A stretch of 53,006 nucleotides of DNA from Thermoflavimicrobium daqui (GTDB lineage: Bacteria; Bacillota; Bacilli; Thermoactinomycetales; Thermoactinomycetaceae): the NCBI RefSeq assembly GCF_003313465.1, contig NZ_KZ845680.1, positions 1-53,006 on the forward strand. The letters run 5' to 3'. Positions 1 through 6,969 of this stretch are shown piece after piece. The notes beneath the pieces were generated by a model. The model was not told the origin of the DNA. It saw only the letters and a list, made by a program, of their open reading frames with translations, and searched no databases. The position numbers and the translations under genes were made by a program. How positions within the stretch are numbered: position 1 is the first letter of the stretch; each line of letters opens with the position of its first letter.

Positions 1-157
1 CATTATCCAAACAGTAATAGTCTTCAACAAGATCATAGATAAAGTCAAAATTGATGCTTTCTTCGATTTTGCGGACCAAATGGTCCGCAGGTACCAAATC
101 ATCTAATGCTATAATCTCCATCTGATGTCGACCATTTTCCCCTCGTTTGGTTAACAC
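1..157 (-). mobile_element. IS1182-type transposase, N-terminal part (cut by window edge)
   Basis: Reading leftward from a GTG at 155-157, with GGGGGA seven bases upstream, there are 52 open codons that run off the window. The peptide contains ALDDLVPADHLVRKIE followed by FDFIYDLVEDYY. This is the typical opening of IS1182-family DDE transposases (a 'dLVP.DHLlRKId..idFsfiydlv' pattern), which cut and paste their own element. The catalytic DDE part lies outside, so whether the element is intact cannot be told. A long hairpin follows at 206-246 and a broken XRE gene beyond it, so the element probably inserted into older mobile DNA. Confidence 0.8.
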
Positions 158-205
158 AAAACATCCCCCATTTATAACTTTCTACTTTCTTTATTCGACA
201 AAAAA

Positions 206-246
206 AGCTTGTCGACCTGTTCAAAAATGAACTTTGTCGACAAGCT
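206..246. repeat. Hairpin at the presumed IS1182 end
   Basis: An 11-bp perfect inverted repeat, AGCTTGTCGAC (206-216) and GTCGACAAGCT (236-246), encloses a second 4-bp stem (TTCA/TGAA, 220-223 and 228-231). It lies about 50 bp upstream of the transposase start, so it is either part of the left terminal region of the insertion sequence or a terminator against read-in. The GGTCGACnnAG core recurs in the dispersed repeats near 11415 and 21170. Confidence 0.5.
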
Positions 247-248
247 GT

Positions 249-449
249 AGGATATTCTAAAATATCCTTTATATCCATTTTCTCGAATCCTCGTTTTATT
301 TGATTAAGAGTTTGACAGTTATTATCTATACCTAATAAAAAATCAATGGATAAAGTGGCTTCATTAATTCCGGTTATCTCTGAAAGCCATTTTTGTGTTT
401 TATCTATTTGTTTTAGTAGCTTTTTTAGACGTGGTTTATGTCGTTTAAT
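249..449 (-). pseudogene. Remnant of a small XRE-type HTH repressor
   Basis: The minus strand has about 67 open codons with no ATG, GTG or TTG start (the first possible codon is ATT, just after a TAA). The peptide includes LLKQIDKTQKWLSEITGINEATLS, then a scrambled stretch, then NCQTLNQIKRGFEKMDIKDILEYP. This looks like the Cro/CI fold: the 'W-L-S-E-x-T-G-I-N-x-A-T-L-S' segment matches the turn region, and the end matches 'ia.aldv.iedLFe'. A better preserved relative sits at 24837-25061. The reading runs straight on into the hairpin next to the transposase, which fits interruption by the insertion. Function is probably lost. Confidence 0.45.
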
Positions 450-625
450 TTATCATAATCAATACCTCTCAATAAATTAGTAATTGGCAGTTGATAATAA
501 TTAGATTTATAATAAAATTCTGAAATATAAATCATGTCCTTTGGGAAGTGATTCCATGCAAAAACTCTGGCTCACAGGCTATTTGGAAGAAAGGATATGC
601 AACCCATTCAACTGATAGCGCAAAA

Positions 626-1109
626 ATGGAAGTAAGAGAGAGCAAAAATGACCATTATATGAAAGAATTCATAGAAGAAGATAGAAAGGAAGAAGAAAAA
701 GACCCCATCAGTCAAATGGAAGAAGCGTTTTTGCGTCAAAGAGGAGTGGGAATCATTCCAACACCTGCTGATTATCATGCGATGGCGAGGTTGATTGAAG
801 ATCATATTCCTTTGGACGACATATTGGAAGGGATCGACTATGCTTTTCGTGCGTTTAAGCCGAAGCATACTCATGACCGAATACGCTCATTTGCCTATTG
901 TGGAGCAGTCATACGAGATCGGTATGTGAGAAAGCAAGCCAAATTACGGGCACAAAAGGTAGGGAAAAGGAATGTCACTAAGGTTAAAGACAAGCAATCC
1001 ACTGGTGATAGAGGAGATTACCAAGCGAATTCAGGCATTGAAAAAGAGATCGTCCAAGGATACTACAGTCAATTTCCCATCTTCGCTAGCGGTGGTATCC
1101 AAAGTTTAA
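626..1109 (+). pseudogene. Frameshifted DnaD-like phage/plasmid replication protein
   Basis: From ATG 626 the frame encodes an acidic N-terminus and then FLRQRGVGIIPTPADYHAMA followed by a DDILEGIDYAFRAFKP / DRIRSFAYC pattern. That pattern is the C-terminal domain found in many Bacillota phage and plasmid replication proteins. Around 960-1000 sense moves to another frame, where ITKRIQALKKRSS and a proper end (TAA at 1107-1109) are found, so a frameshift is inferred. The original frame stays open by chance and continues into the DnaC-like remnant. A GTG at 548 would give a longer N-terminus, but that part looks non-native. Assignment to the DnaD-like group is from pattern memory. Confidence 0.5.
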
Positions 1110-1357
1110 TTTGCGTTCCGGTGTTAATTTGGGATGATATCGGCAAGGCACATCCTACACCATCTAGACAAAGTGTCTATTATCATGTGATCAATGAATG
1201 ATGGCGAATGAAGCGACCAATTCTATTTAGTTCAAACGAAGATATCGAAACCTTGGCAGGACGGATCGGAGATGGAGCAGCTTCTCGGTTACTTGGGATG
1301 GCAAAAGGGAGAATTTATCGTGTTGAGGGAGCTGATTTTCGTTTATTGGGGTGTTAA
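1110..1357 (+). pseudogene. C-terminal remnant of a DnaC/DnaI-type helicase loader
   Basis: The frame reads VLIWDDIGKAHPTPSRQSVYYHVINE, then TGA (1199-1201), then in the same frame WRMKRPILFSSNEDIETLAGRIGDGAASRLLGMAKGRIYRVEG to a TAA at 1355-1357. WDDIGK fits a Walker B, FSSN fits sensor I, and the GRIGD..ASRLLGMAKGR stretch fits the region of the arginine finger and sensor II in AAA+ helicase loaders. The Walker A half is missing and a stop interrupts the rest, so this is a dead fragment. A 49-residue peptide could still be made from ATG 1208. The end overlaps the convergent lipoprotein gene by 15 bp. Confidence 0.6.
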
Positions 1358-1750
1358 TTTTATTTTTTCTTCAAAACCATCCCATTTGATAATGTAAGTA
1401 ATGGTGCTGTTTTGCACGTGATCATAATCATAATTTGAGCGAGATTTATATCCAAATGGATATTTCTCTTTACGATGTCTAGTATCAAGATTAGCAGTAC
1501 CTGACTTTCTTACTTCATTATTAATTATAAGTTGATACTCACCTTTGAAAAATTGACCTCCTAAAAACTCTAACTGGAAACTTCCATTCGTGCTGTTATC
1601 ATCTGGCTTTTTTGTGACTTCAAACTGTACCTTCCAATGTTTACTTTCACCAGTGAACACTTTTTTGTTATTCATGAACGTGCTGCATCCGAATAAGATC
1701 AGATTGATTAGAAAGACGATGGATAGTAAAGCAATTTTCTTTTGGATCAT
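1343..1750 (-). CDS. Small putative lipoprotein
   Basis: This encodes 135 residues that start with a type II signal peptide: MIQKK, a hydrophobic stretch, and the lipobox LFGC with Cys at residue 22. The mature part is about 110 residues, polar and probably all-beta, with alternating hydrophobic residues (WKVQFEV, FQLEFLGG, YQLIINN, STITYIIKWDG). It should be anchored on the outer face of the cytoplasmic membrane. No family was recognised. The gene is convergent with the replication remnant and overlaps its end by 15 bp. The next gene to the right is divergent, so this one is probably monocistronic. Confidence 0.7.
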   Translation of the reverse strand: MIQKKIALLSIVFLINLILFGCSTFMNNKKVFTGESKHWKVQFEVTKKPDDNSTNGSFQLEFLGGQFFKGEYQLIINNEVRKSGTANLDTRHRKEKYPFGYKSRSNYDYDHVQNSTITYIIKWDGFEEKIKLTPQ

Positions 1751-1945
1751 TGGTTACCCACCCTTAAACATTAAGCTAAAGTATTATATGATTAATTATA
1801 ACAAAATTCAAAAATATGGCAGAGATCTTTTTGATGCTCTATACAAATAATAGGCACGATATTTCTTACTATACTATTTGAAATGATTGACTTGTCATGA
1901 ATAAATGTAGTCACAAATTAATTCATTTTTAAGGTGAAAACAATA

Positions 1946-1974
1946 TTGCAGCTTTTTATACTTTAGGTTATATT
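1946..1974 (+). promoter_or_regulatory. Sigma-A-type promoter of the GPP34-merR pair
   Basis: TTGCAG (1946-1951), a 17-bp spacer and TATATT (1969-1974). Transcription would begin about 7 bp further on, inside the tandem repeat that starts at 1975. Confidence 0.6.
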
Positions 1975-2022
1975 GTAAGTAGTAAGTAGTAAGTAGTAAG
2001 TAGTAAGTAGTAAGTAGTAAGT
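1975..2022 (+). repeat. 7-bp tandem repeat in the leader of the GPP34 gene
   Basis: Six full copies of AGTAAGT follow a partial GTAAGT without a mismatch (48 bp), directly after the -10 box and 33 bp before the chosen start codon. Perfect short tandem arrays expand and shrink by slippage. Here that would alter leader length in 7-nt steps. Confidence 0.95.
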
Positions 2023-2055
2023 TTGACTAATATCAAATTTACCGGAGTGAAGAAT

Positions 2056-2739
2056 ATGAATAAACAGTTTACTGTGCCGGAAGAGCTGGTTTTTTTAGGT
2101 TTAGATGAAAAGATGCATCGTTTTAAGTTGGATTACCGGAGCTATAAAGAATTATATAGTGTAGGTGCTGTTTTTATTGAGTTATTACTCAGAAAAGTGA
2201 TATCAATCAATGAAGAGGGAAAAGTTTATCTCACTCAAGTAGACCCGACTGGTATTAGCTATTTGGATCAAGTAATTGAAGTTCTTTCGGACTCCTCGAA
2301 AGAGAAAAGTTTGAAAAAGTGGATTTCATCTTTTTACTATAGTAAGGGAAGTATTCGTAAGAATGTACATCGGTCTATTTTAGAGAGTCTATGTGAACAA
2401 GGGGTAGTCACTCATAAAGAAGATACATTTTTATTTATGTTCCCTACCCATAAATATGAAGCGGTTAAGGACGAACAAGCTCGAATAATTGAGAGGATTC
2501 GAGCTGAACTACTGGAAGAGGGCTCCGTAGATGAACAAACAGTTGCACTTAGTTTCTTGTTAAAAGAAACAAAAATGTTGAAGGAGTATTTTTCAAATTA
2601 CGAGCGTGACCAGTTGAAAAAAAGGCTAAAGGAATTAAAAGATAATGAAAGTCTACAATGGGTAAAATGGATTGAAAAAGCGATTGCTGAGATTAATGCT
2701 TCTGTTGTAGCTGTTGGTGCAGCAGCGGCTACAACATAA
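2056..2739 (+). CDS. GPP34 family protein (GOLPH3/Vps74-like)
   Basis: 227 residues, cytosolic. The N-terminus VPEELVFLGLDEKMHRFKLD and the following mix of short helices (GAVFIELLLRKVI) match the GPP34 fold (PF05719). In eukaryotes that fold binds phosphatidylinositol-4-phosphate on Golgi membranes; the bacterial role is unknown. The C-terminus is charged (KKRLKELKDNE) and ends in an Ala/Val-rich tail. ATG 2056 was chosen because GGAGTGA lies 6 bases before it; an in-frame TTG at 2023 would begin right at the tandem repeat. It is followed after 15 bp by a MerR-type gene, so the two are probably one operon. Family assignment is fairly sure, function is not. Confidence 0.75.
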   Translation: MNKQFTVPEELVFLGLDEKMHRFKLDYRSYKELYSVGAVFIELLLRKVISINEEGKVYLTQVDPTGISYLDQVIEVLSDSSKEKSLKKWISSFYYSKGSIRKNVHRSILESLCEQGVVTHKEDTFLFMFPTHKYEAVKDEQARIIERIRAELLEEGSVDEQTVALSFLLKETKMLKEYFSNYERDQLKKRLKELKDNESLQWVKWIEKAIAEINASVVAVGAAAATT

Positions 2740-2754
2740 AAATTAGGTGAGTCT

Positions 2755-3021
2755 ATGTCGCGAAGAAGAAAGTTAGAAGTAATCCAAAATGCTGAATATG
2801 TTACCATAGGTGAGCTTGTCCAGTTATCTGGAGTTCGATATAGTACTTTGAAGTTTTATACGGAAGAGGGCTTACTCCCTTTTTATCAGATGGATCAAAA
2901 GATGGTAAGGCGGTATCATCGGACTGGTGCGCTACAAAGACTGGCTCAGATCCAAAAGCTAAAACAAGAGCAAGGTTTAACGATTAAGGAGATTAAGGAA
3001 AAGCTGTTAGAAGATGATTGA
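2755..3021 (+). CDS. MerR-type HTH regulator, short form
   Basis: 88 residues. Near residues 18-40 is the winged-helix pattern TIGELVQLSGVRYSTLKFYTEEGLLPF, and then RRYHRTGALQRLAQIQKLKQEQGLTIKEIKEKL. This is the MerR DNA-binding domain with the start of its helical linker and no ligand-binding domain. Such short forms act as simple DNA-binding proteins. The TAGGTGAG ribosome site is six bases before ATG 2755. It lies 15 bp after the GPP34 gene and may regulate it, or act with it. The terminator at 3115-3150 closes the unit. Confidence 0.8.
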   Translation: MSRRRKLEVIQNAEYVTIGELVQLSGVRYSTLKFYTEEGLLPFYQMDQKMVRRYHRTGALQRLAQIQKLKQEQGLTIKEIKEKLLEDD

Positions 3022-3114
3022 GAGGGGAAAAATAGAGCTTTTATCCGAATCGATCAATCTTGTATGATATGAAGACATATGGAAGCAGATTTAGAGGGAA
3101 ACATTGAATCATAT

Positions 3115-3150
3115 AAAAAAGAAGGTCCTATTTGATCTAGGACCTTCTTT
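3115..3150. terminator. Bidirectional terminator
   Basis: AAAGAAGGTCCTA and TAGGACCTTCTTT form a 13-bp stem around a 7-nt loop, with A-rich and T-rich flanks. It lies between the merR-type gene and the convergent vWA lipoprotein gene and can serve both. Confidence 0.85.
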
Positions 3151-3169
3151 CTCTAAAATCGATTCACAT

Positions 3170-4507
3170 CTACTGTTTATTTTTTTCTTCGTAGACATTG
3201 CTCCACTCTTTATTACCTTTCTCGTAAATACGATTCCACTCTTTATTTCCGTTCTCATAGGCTCTATTCCAGAGTTTATTCCCGACTTCATAGGCATATT
3301 TGAAAACGATCGAATCGCGTTTATAAATGAGGTCGAACGTTTTGTTGACTGGATGATCGTATTGGTCAAATTTCTTTTCTAGATATTTACGGGCAGCGGT
3401 TAGATGCTTCTGTTCAATATTGTTTAACTTCATCATTTTATCTTGCGTTTCATTGGCAAGTTTTAACTTTTGGTCTTGAATTTTATTAGCTTCCTTCAAT
3501 CCCTTACTTTGCCATTTGTCCCATTCGTCTAATAGTTGACTATACTGGTTGTCTAAGTATTTTTTTAAGGATTGCTCATCTTGGACATCTGTATATTCTC
3601 CATTTCCTGCTTCAGCTACTTCTTTTAGCATCTTTTGCCCTTGATCGTCGATTTTAAATCCGATGATATTAACGACTGTTTTGACATTGGCTTGGCTTAA
3701 TAACTCAGCTGCTTTGACAGGGTTTCCACCACAAGTTTCGATTCCATCACTTACCACGTAAACGATACTTTCAGTTGAATTCTTGGGGATATCTTGCTTC
3801 ACATTTTGTAGTGCCTTAGCAATGGGTGTCCAGCCGGATGCTTTGACTGAATCGAGTGCGTTTTGGAATGAGCTTTGCTCATAGCCGACTGCTTGGTATA
3901 TTTCTTCTGTACTGGCACAGGATGTTTTTTTATCTTGTTCCTGATTACTTCCCTTATGTCCATAAACACGTAAAGAGAGTGAAGCATTTTTGGGAAGTTT
4001 TTGGGCAAACTGTTGAATTGCCTTTTTAGCGATGTCCATTTTGGTTTCCGAACCTATTTTTTCATTCATGCTCCCACTCGCATCCAAAAGAAGAGAGAAG
4101 TGAACTTTTTTACTAGAAGGTAAAGTGATATCTTTTGTAGGTTGAGCATGATTGACTTGAATGGATGTGTCAAAGTTAATGAAGGTGGTTACATGAGGAC
4201 GATAGTCTTCAGCTACGAGTTTTAGAAAAGCATCATAATATTGTTGTGTAGTCAAATTGTTCGGAAGCTTATCTAATTCTTTTTTGACTTTTTCCTCATT
4301 ATAATTTTGTCCACTGTACTTTCCGGGTGGTTGAAGCAACAGTTTCTCCACTTGAGTTGGTTCTCTTTTGGGCTTATCTATATTATTGGAAGTGGATGTG
4401 GATAGAGGCTTTGTGGAACGACTTTCAGTTTGTTTTTCCTTCGACGTACATCCCACACTCAGAACGAAAGCAAGCGTGGAAAATAGAACCAGTATTTTAC
4501 GTATCAT
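3170..4507 (-). CDS. von Willebrand factor A domain lipoprotein with C-terminal repeats
   Basis: 445 residues. The signal peptide ends in the lipobox LSVGC (Cys 20), so the protein is tethered outside the membrane. A Ser/Thr-rich linker follows, then a vWA domain from about residue 130. Its MIDAS motif is DASGS, with a downstream SDGIETCGG loop that fits the later metal ligand; the fold normally binds a divalent cation and a protein partner. A helical part follows. The last 40 residues are about four copies of an 11-residue unit, roughly NKxWNRxYExG, also visible as a 33-bp repeat in DNA at 3180-3290. B. subtilis YwmC/YwmD have a comparable lipoprotein-vWA layout. Substrate unknown. No neighbour shares the transcript. 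Confidence 0.8.
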   Translation of the reverse strand: MIRKILVLFSTLAFVLSVGCTSKEKQTESRSTKPLSTSTSNNIDKPKREPTQVEKLLLQPPGKYSGQNYNEEKVKKELDKLPNNLTTQQYYDAFLKLVAEDYRPHVTTFINFDTSIQVNHAQPTKDITLPSSKKVHFSLLLDASGSMNEKIGSETKMDIAKKAIQQFAQKLPKNASLSLRVYGHKGSNQEQDKKTSCASTEEIYQAVGYEQSSFQNALDSVKASGWTPIAKALQNVKQDIPKNSTESIVYVVSDGIETCGGNPVKAAELLSQANVKTVVNIIGFKIDDQGQKMLKEVAEAGNGEYTDVQDEQSLKKYLDNQYSQLLDEWDKWQSKGLKEANKIQDQKLKLANETQDKMMKLNNIEQKHLTAARKYLEKKFDQYDHPVNKTFDLIYKRDSIVFKYAYEVGNKLWNRAYENGNKEWNRIYEKGNKEWSNVYEEKNKQ

Positions 4508-4687
4508 AAAATCCTCCTTATATATCCCTGTTCATGTTGAGTAAGTGCTAAAAAGTTACAAATGTTATTACCTGAATGATAAGGGATTTTTTAGGACGGA
4601 TTACATGATACCATTTTTTAGTTGGATAGTATGATTGATTATGTAAATAAATAGTGAAAATTATTTAATATTATTAAATAAATAAAA

Positions 4688-4722
4688 GCCTTTACCTACT
4701 GGACATGTTATTAGGTAAAGGC
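4688..4722 (-). terminator. Terminator of the acyl-CoA synthetase gene
   Basis: GCCTTTACCTA (4688-4698) pairs with TAGGTAAAGGC (4712-4722). On the minus strand it is followed by a T-rich run. It lies 22 bp past the stop codon. Confidence 0.85.
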
Positions 4723-4744
4723 AAAATAGGATCTAGTTTCTAGC

Positions 4745-6268
4745 TTATAAATCCTGAGCAGCTTGTTTTCTGAGTACATCTTTCATTACTTTGCCAAAGG
4801 CATTACGTGGTAGCTTATCGATAAAAATCACATCATTACCACACTTAAAAGCAGCTAGCCTTCCATAACAATGTTTTAGGATATCGAATTCAGTCAAATT
4901 GGAGTCAGGCTTTTTCACGACATAAGCACGGGGAACTTCTCCTAAAGTCTTATCTGGCACACCAATAACAGCCACTTCAGCAACCCCATCGATATTTTGT
5001 AAAATGGCTTCCACTTCTGCCGGATAAACATTTTCTCCACCAGAGATAATGAGGTCTTTCAGGCGATCGACTAGGATCAAACAACCATCCTCATCCAGTT
5101 TGCCAAGGTCTCCTGTGTAAAGCCAACCATCTCTCAGTACTTTTTGGGTCTCCTCTTCGTTTTTCCAATAACCTTTAAATACATAAGGAGCTTTAACAGC
5201 TACCTCACCTACTTTTCCAATAGGGAGTTCTTGACCCGATATGGGGTCAAAAATCTTTACTTGTGCAAAAGCAAGCGGTTTTCCAGCCGTATGGCATTTA
5301 TTCATTCCTAGTCGTTGTTGCCAGAAGGTGATGGCACCTGATGCCTCCGTACAACCATAAACTTGGTTAACATGAATACCATATGAATCAAAAAGACGAA
5401 TTAATGATTCGGGAACAAAGGTCCCTCCACAAAGGATGGATCGTAAAGAGCTAATATCTTTTTCTAACCAATTAGGGGCATTAATCATTAACTGTAGCAT
5501 GGCAGGTACGGACATAAAGCTGGTAGCTCTTTCTTTTTCGATGACATCCCAAATGTAAACAGGGTGAAATTCGGGCATAGCTACGATTGTCATGCCACGA
5601 TATGCACAAACCGTCATAATAACAGGACCACTGATATGAAAGAGGGGAGCAACGGCTAAGTAGCGATCACCTTCACGCCAATCAATCGAAGCAAGCGTTG
5701 CTAATGCATTGGCAAATAAATTGTTATGGCTAATCATAACCCCTTTGGGGCGACCAGTTGTACCTGAAGTATAAATCAGTAGAGCAGGGTCATCTCCACT
5801 GGCTGTGATAGTAGGTTCAGGGACGATTTCATCTGAAAAAATAGAGTCAAATAGAGGGTGTGATGTTTCTACATTCGAGCCGATTTGGATAAATAGCTGG
5901 AGTGATTCGATTTTTTGAAGTTGTGGAATGGATTGGACAAATTTATCATCATAAAGAATTGCTTTTGCTTCACTCTGTTGAATCATATAATATAACTCAT
6001 TAGTATGTAGACCCGTGTTTAAAAGAACAGTGATGGCTCCTAATTTACTAAGCGCAAAAAAAGCGGTTGCCATCGCTACACTATTGCGACAGTAGAGAGC
6101 AACACGATCCCCTTTTTGGATATTTTGTTCTTGTAGCCATTGTACCATTTGGTTGACTCGATTATTGAATGTTCCATAAGTATAACGTACTTGTGGATCG
6201 ACAACTGCTTCAAAATTGGGTGAATATTGGGCGCGATCGGATAGAAGACTTCCAATGTTAATATTCAT
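4745..6268 (-). CDS. Acyl-CoA synthetase (AMP-forming), FadD/MenE-like
   Basis: 507 residues, a usual length for class I ANL ligases, which join a carboxylic acid to CoA through an acyl-AMP. Seen: P-loop IYTSGTTGRPKGVMISH (about residue 170); the core motif YTGDLGKLDEDG with the hinge VDRLKDLIISGGENVYPAEVE (about 400-430); and the C-terminal catalytic lysine motif PRNAFGKV. The acid substrate cannot be read from sequence; medium/long-chain fatty acids are the usual guess. The gene stands alone, with a terminator after it and a decayed copy of about 165 bp of it lying upstream at 6640-6805. Confidence 0.85.
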   Translation of the reverse strand: MNINIGSLLSDRAQYSPNFEAVVDPQVRYTYGTFNNRVNQMVQWLQEQNIQKGDRVALYCRNSVAMATAFFALSKLGAITVLLNTGLHTNELYYMIQQSEAKAILYDDKFVQSIPQLQKIESLQLFIQIGSNVETSHPLFDSIFSDEIVPEPTITASGDDPALLIYTSGTTGRPKGVMISHNNLFANALATLASIDWREGDRYLAVAPLFHISGPVIMTVCAYRGMTIVAMPEFHPVYIWDVIEKERATSFMSVPAMLQLMINAPNWLEKDISSLRSILCGGTFVPESLIRLFDSYGIHVNQVYGCTEASGAITFWQQRLGMNKCHTAGKPLAFAQVKIFDPISGQELPIGKVGEVAVKAPYVFKGYWKNEEETQKVLRDGWLYTGDLGKLDEDGCLILVDRLKDLIISGGENVYPAEVEAILQNIDGVAEVAVIGVPDKTLGEVPRAYVVKKPDSNLTEFDILKHCYGRLAAFKCGNDVIFIDKLPRNAFGKVMKDVLRKQAAQDL

Positions 6269-6639
6269 GGGCCACTCTCCTAATTAAATAAGTTAAGTTG
6301 ATAGAAAACAGAAAAAAGGTGTAATTACATAAATCTGGCGGTAAAATTCGCCGTATGAAATTCATTTTCTATTTAAAGTGAGCAATAAATGAGATAGTAC
6401 ATGATTGGATTGTGGAGTTCAAACGATATCTAGTTTTAGAGAAAATGGTGGTAGGAGGAGTTTTGTTGCGTGAAAATATATAAAATATTATTTAATGAGA
6501 TAGCTTTAATTATATAATTGAATATTATTATACTATAAAAATGTAAATTCGTCATTGTAATTAATTGAATATACAAATAGAATAGGTTAATATGTATACT
6601 TGGATATTCTGTAAAAAATGAACAGCGAAGGATAGATAT

Positions 6640-6805
6640 TTTCACCACCAGATAGGTGATCTACTAGGATTAAGAAGCCATCCTCATCCAGTTTGCCAAG
6701 GTCTCCAATGTAAAACCAACGATCTCTTAGTACTTTTTGGTTCCCCTCTTCGCTTTTCCAATAGCCTTTAAATACATCAAGGCTTTAACAGCTACCTCAT
6801 CTACT
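6640..6805 (-). pseudogene. Decayed duplicate of part of the acyl-CoA synthetase gene
   Basis: This stretch matches 5030-5205 inside the synthetase gene nearly base for base in blocks (for example CATCCTCATCCAGTTTGCCA and CTTTAACAGCTACCTCA). It has an 18-bp deletion, small indels and many substitutions. It corresponds to the GDLGKLDEDG/hinge region and has no open frame, start or stop of its own. It is either the last piece of a tandem paralogue or a copied fragment. Confidence 0.85.
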
Positions 6806-6900
6806 GTTATATGGTGCAACAAACTTCCTCTAGGTATGATCTGGATTTTCAATCGAATGATGTAACATGCTGTAATAGAATAAAAAGTTGCCTATAATAA

Positions 6901-6961
6901 AAAAGGGCTCTTGGATGATGTTCAAGATGAAGAAGTGATCATCCATAGAAGCCCTTTTTTC
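6901..6961 (-). terminator. Terminator of the helicase-nuclease gene
   Basis: A long interrupted stem: AAAAGGGCT with AGCCCTTTT, and TGGATGAT with ATCATCCA. It lies 9 bp beyond the stop codon. On the minus strand it ends in a T run. Confidence 0.8.
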
Positions 6962-6969
6962 ATTCTCTT

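Noticed and set aside
1975-2022. Possible CRISPR-like or iteron array
   Set aside because: Units are contiguous 7-mers with no spacers, and they sit in a leader after a promoter; no replication gene or origin adjoins.
3104-3382. Open frame on the plus strand over the end of the vWA gene
   Set aside because: It is an antisense product of the 33-bp repeats in the vWA lipoprotein gene, has no ribosome site, and starts inside the terminator.
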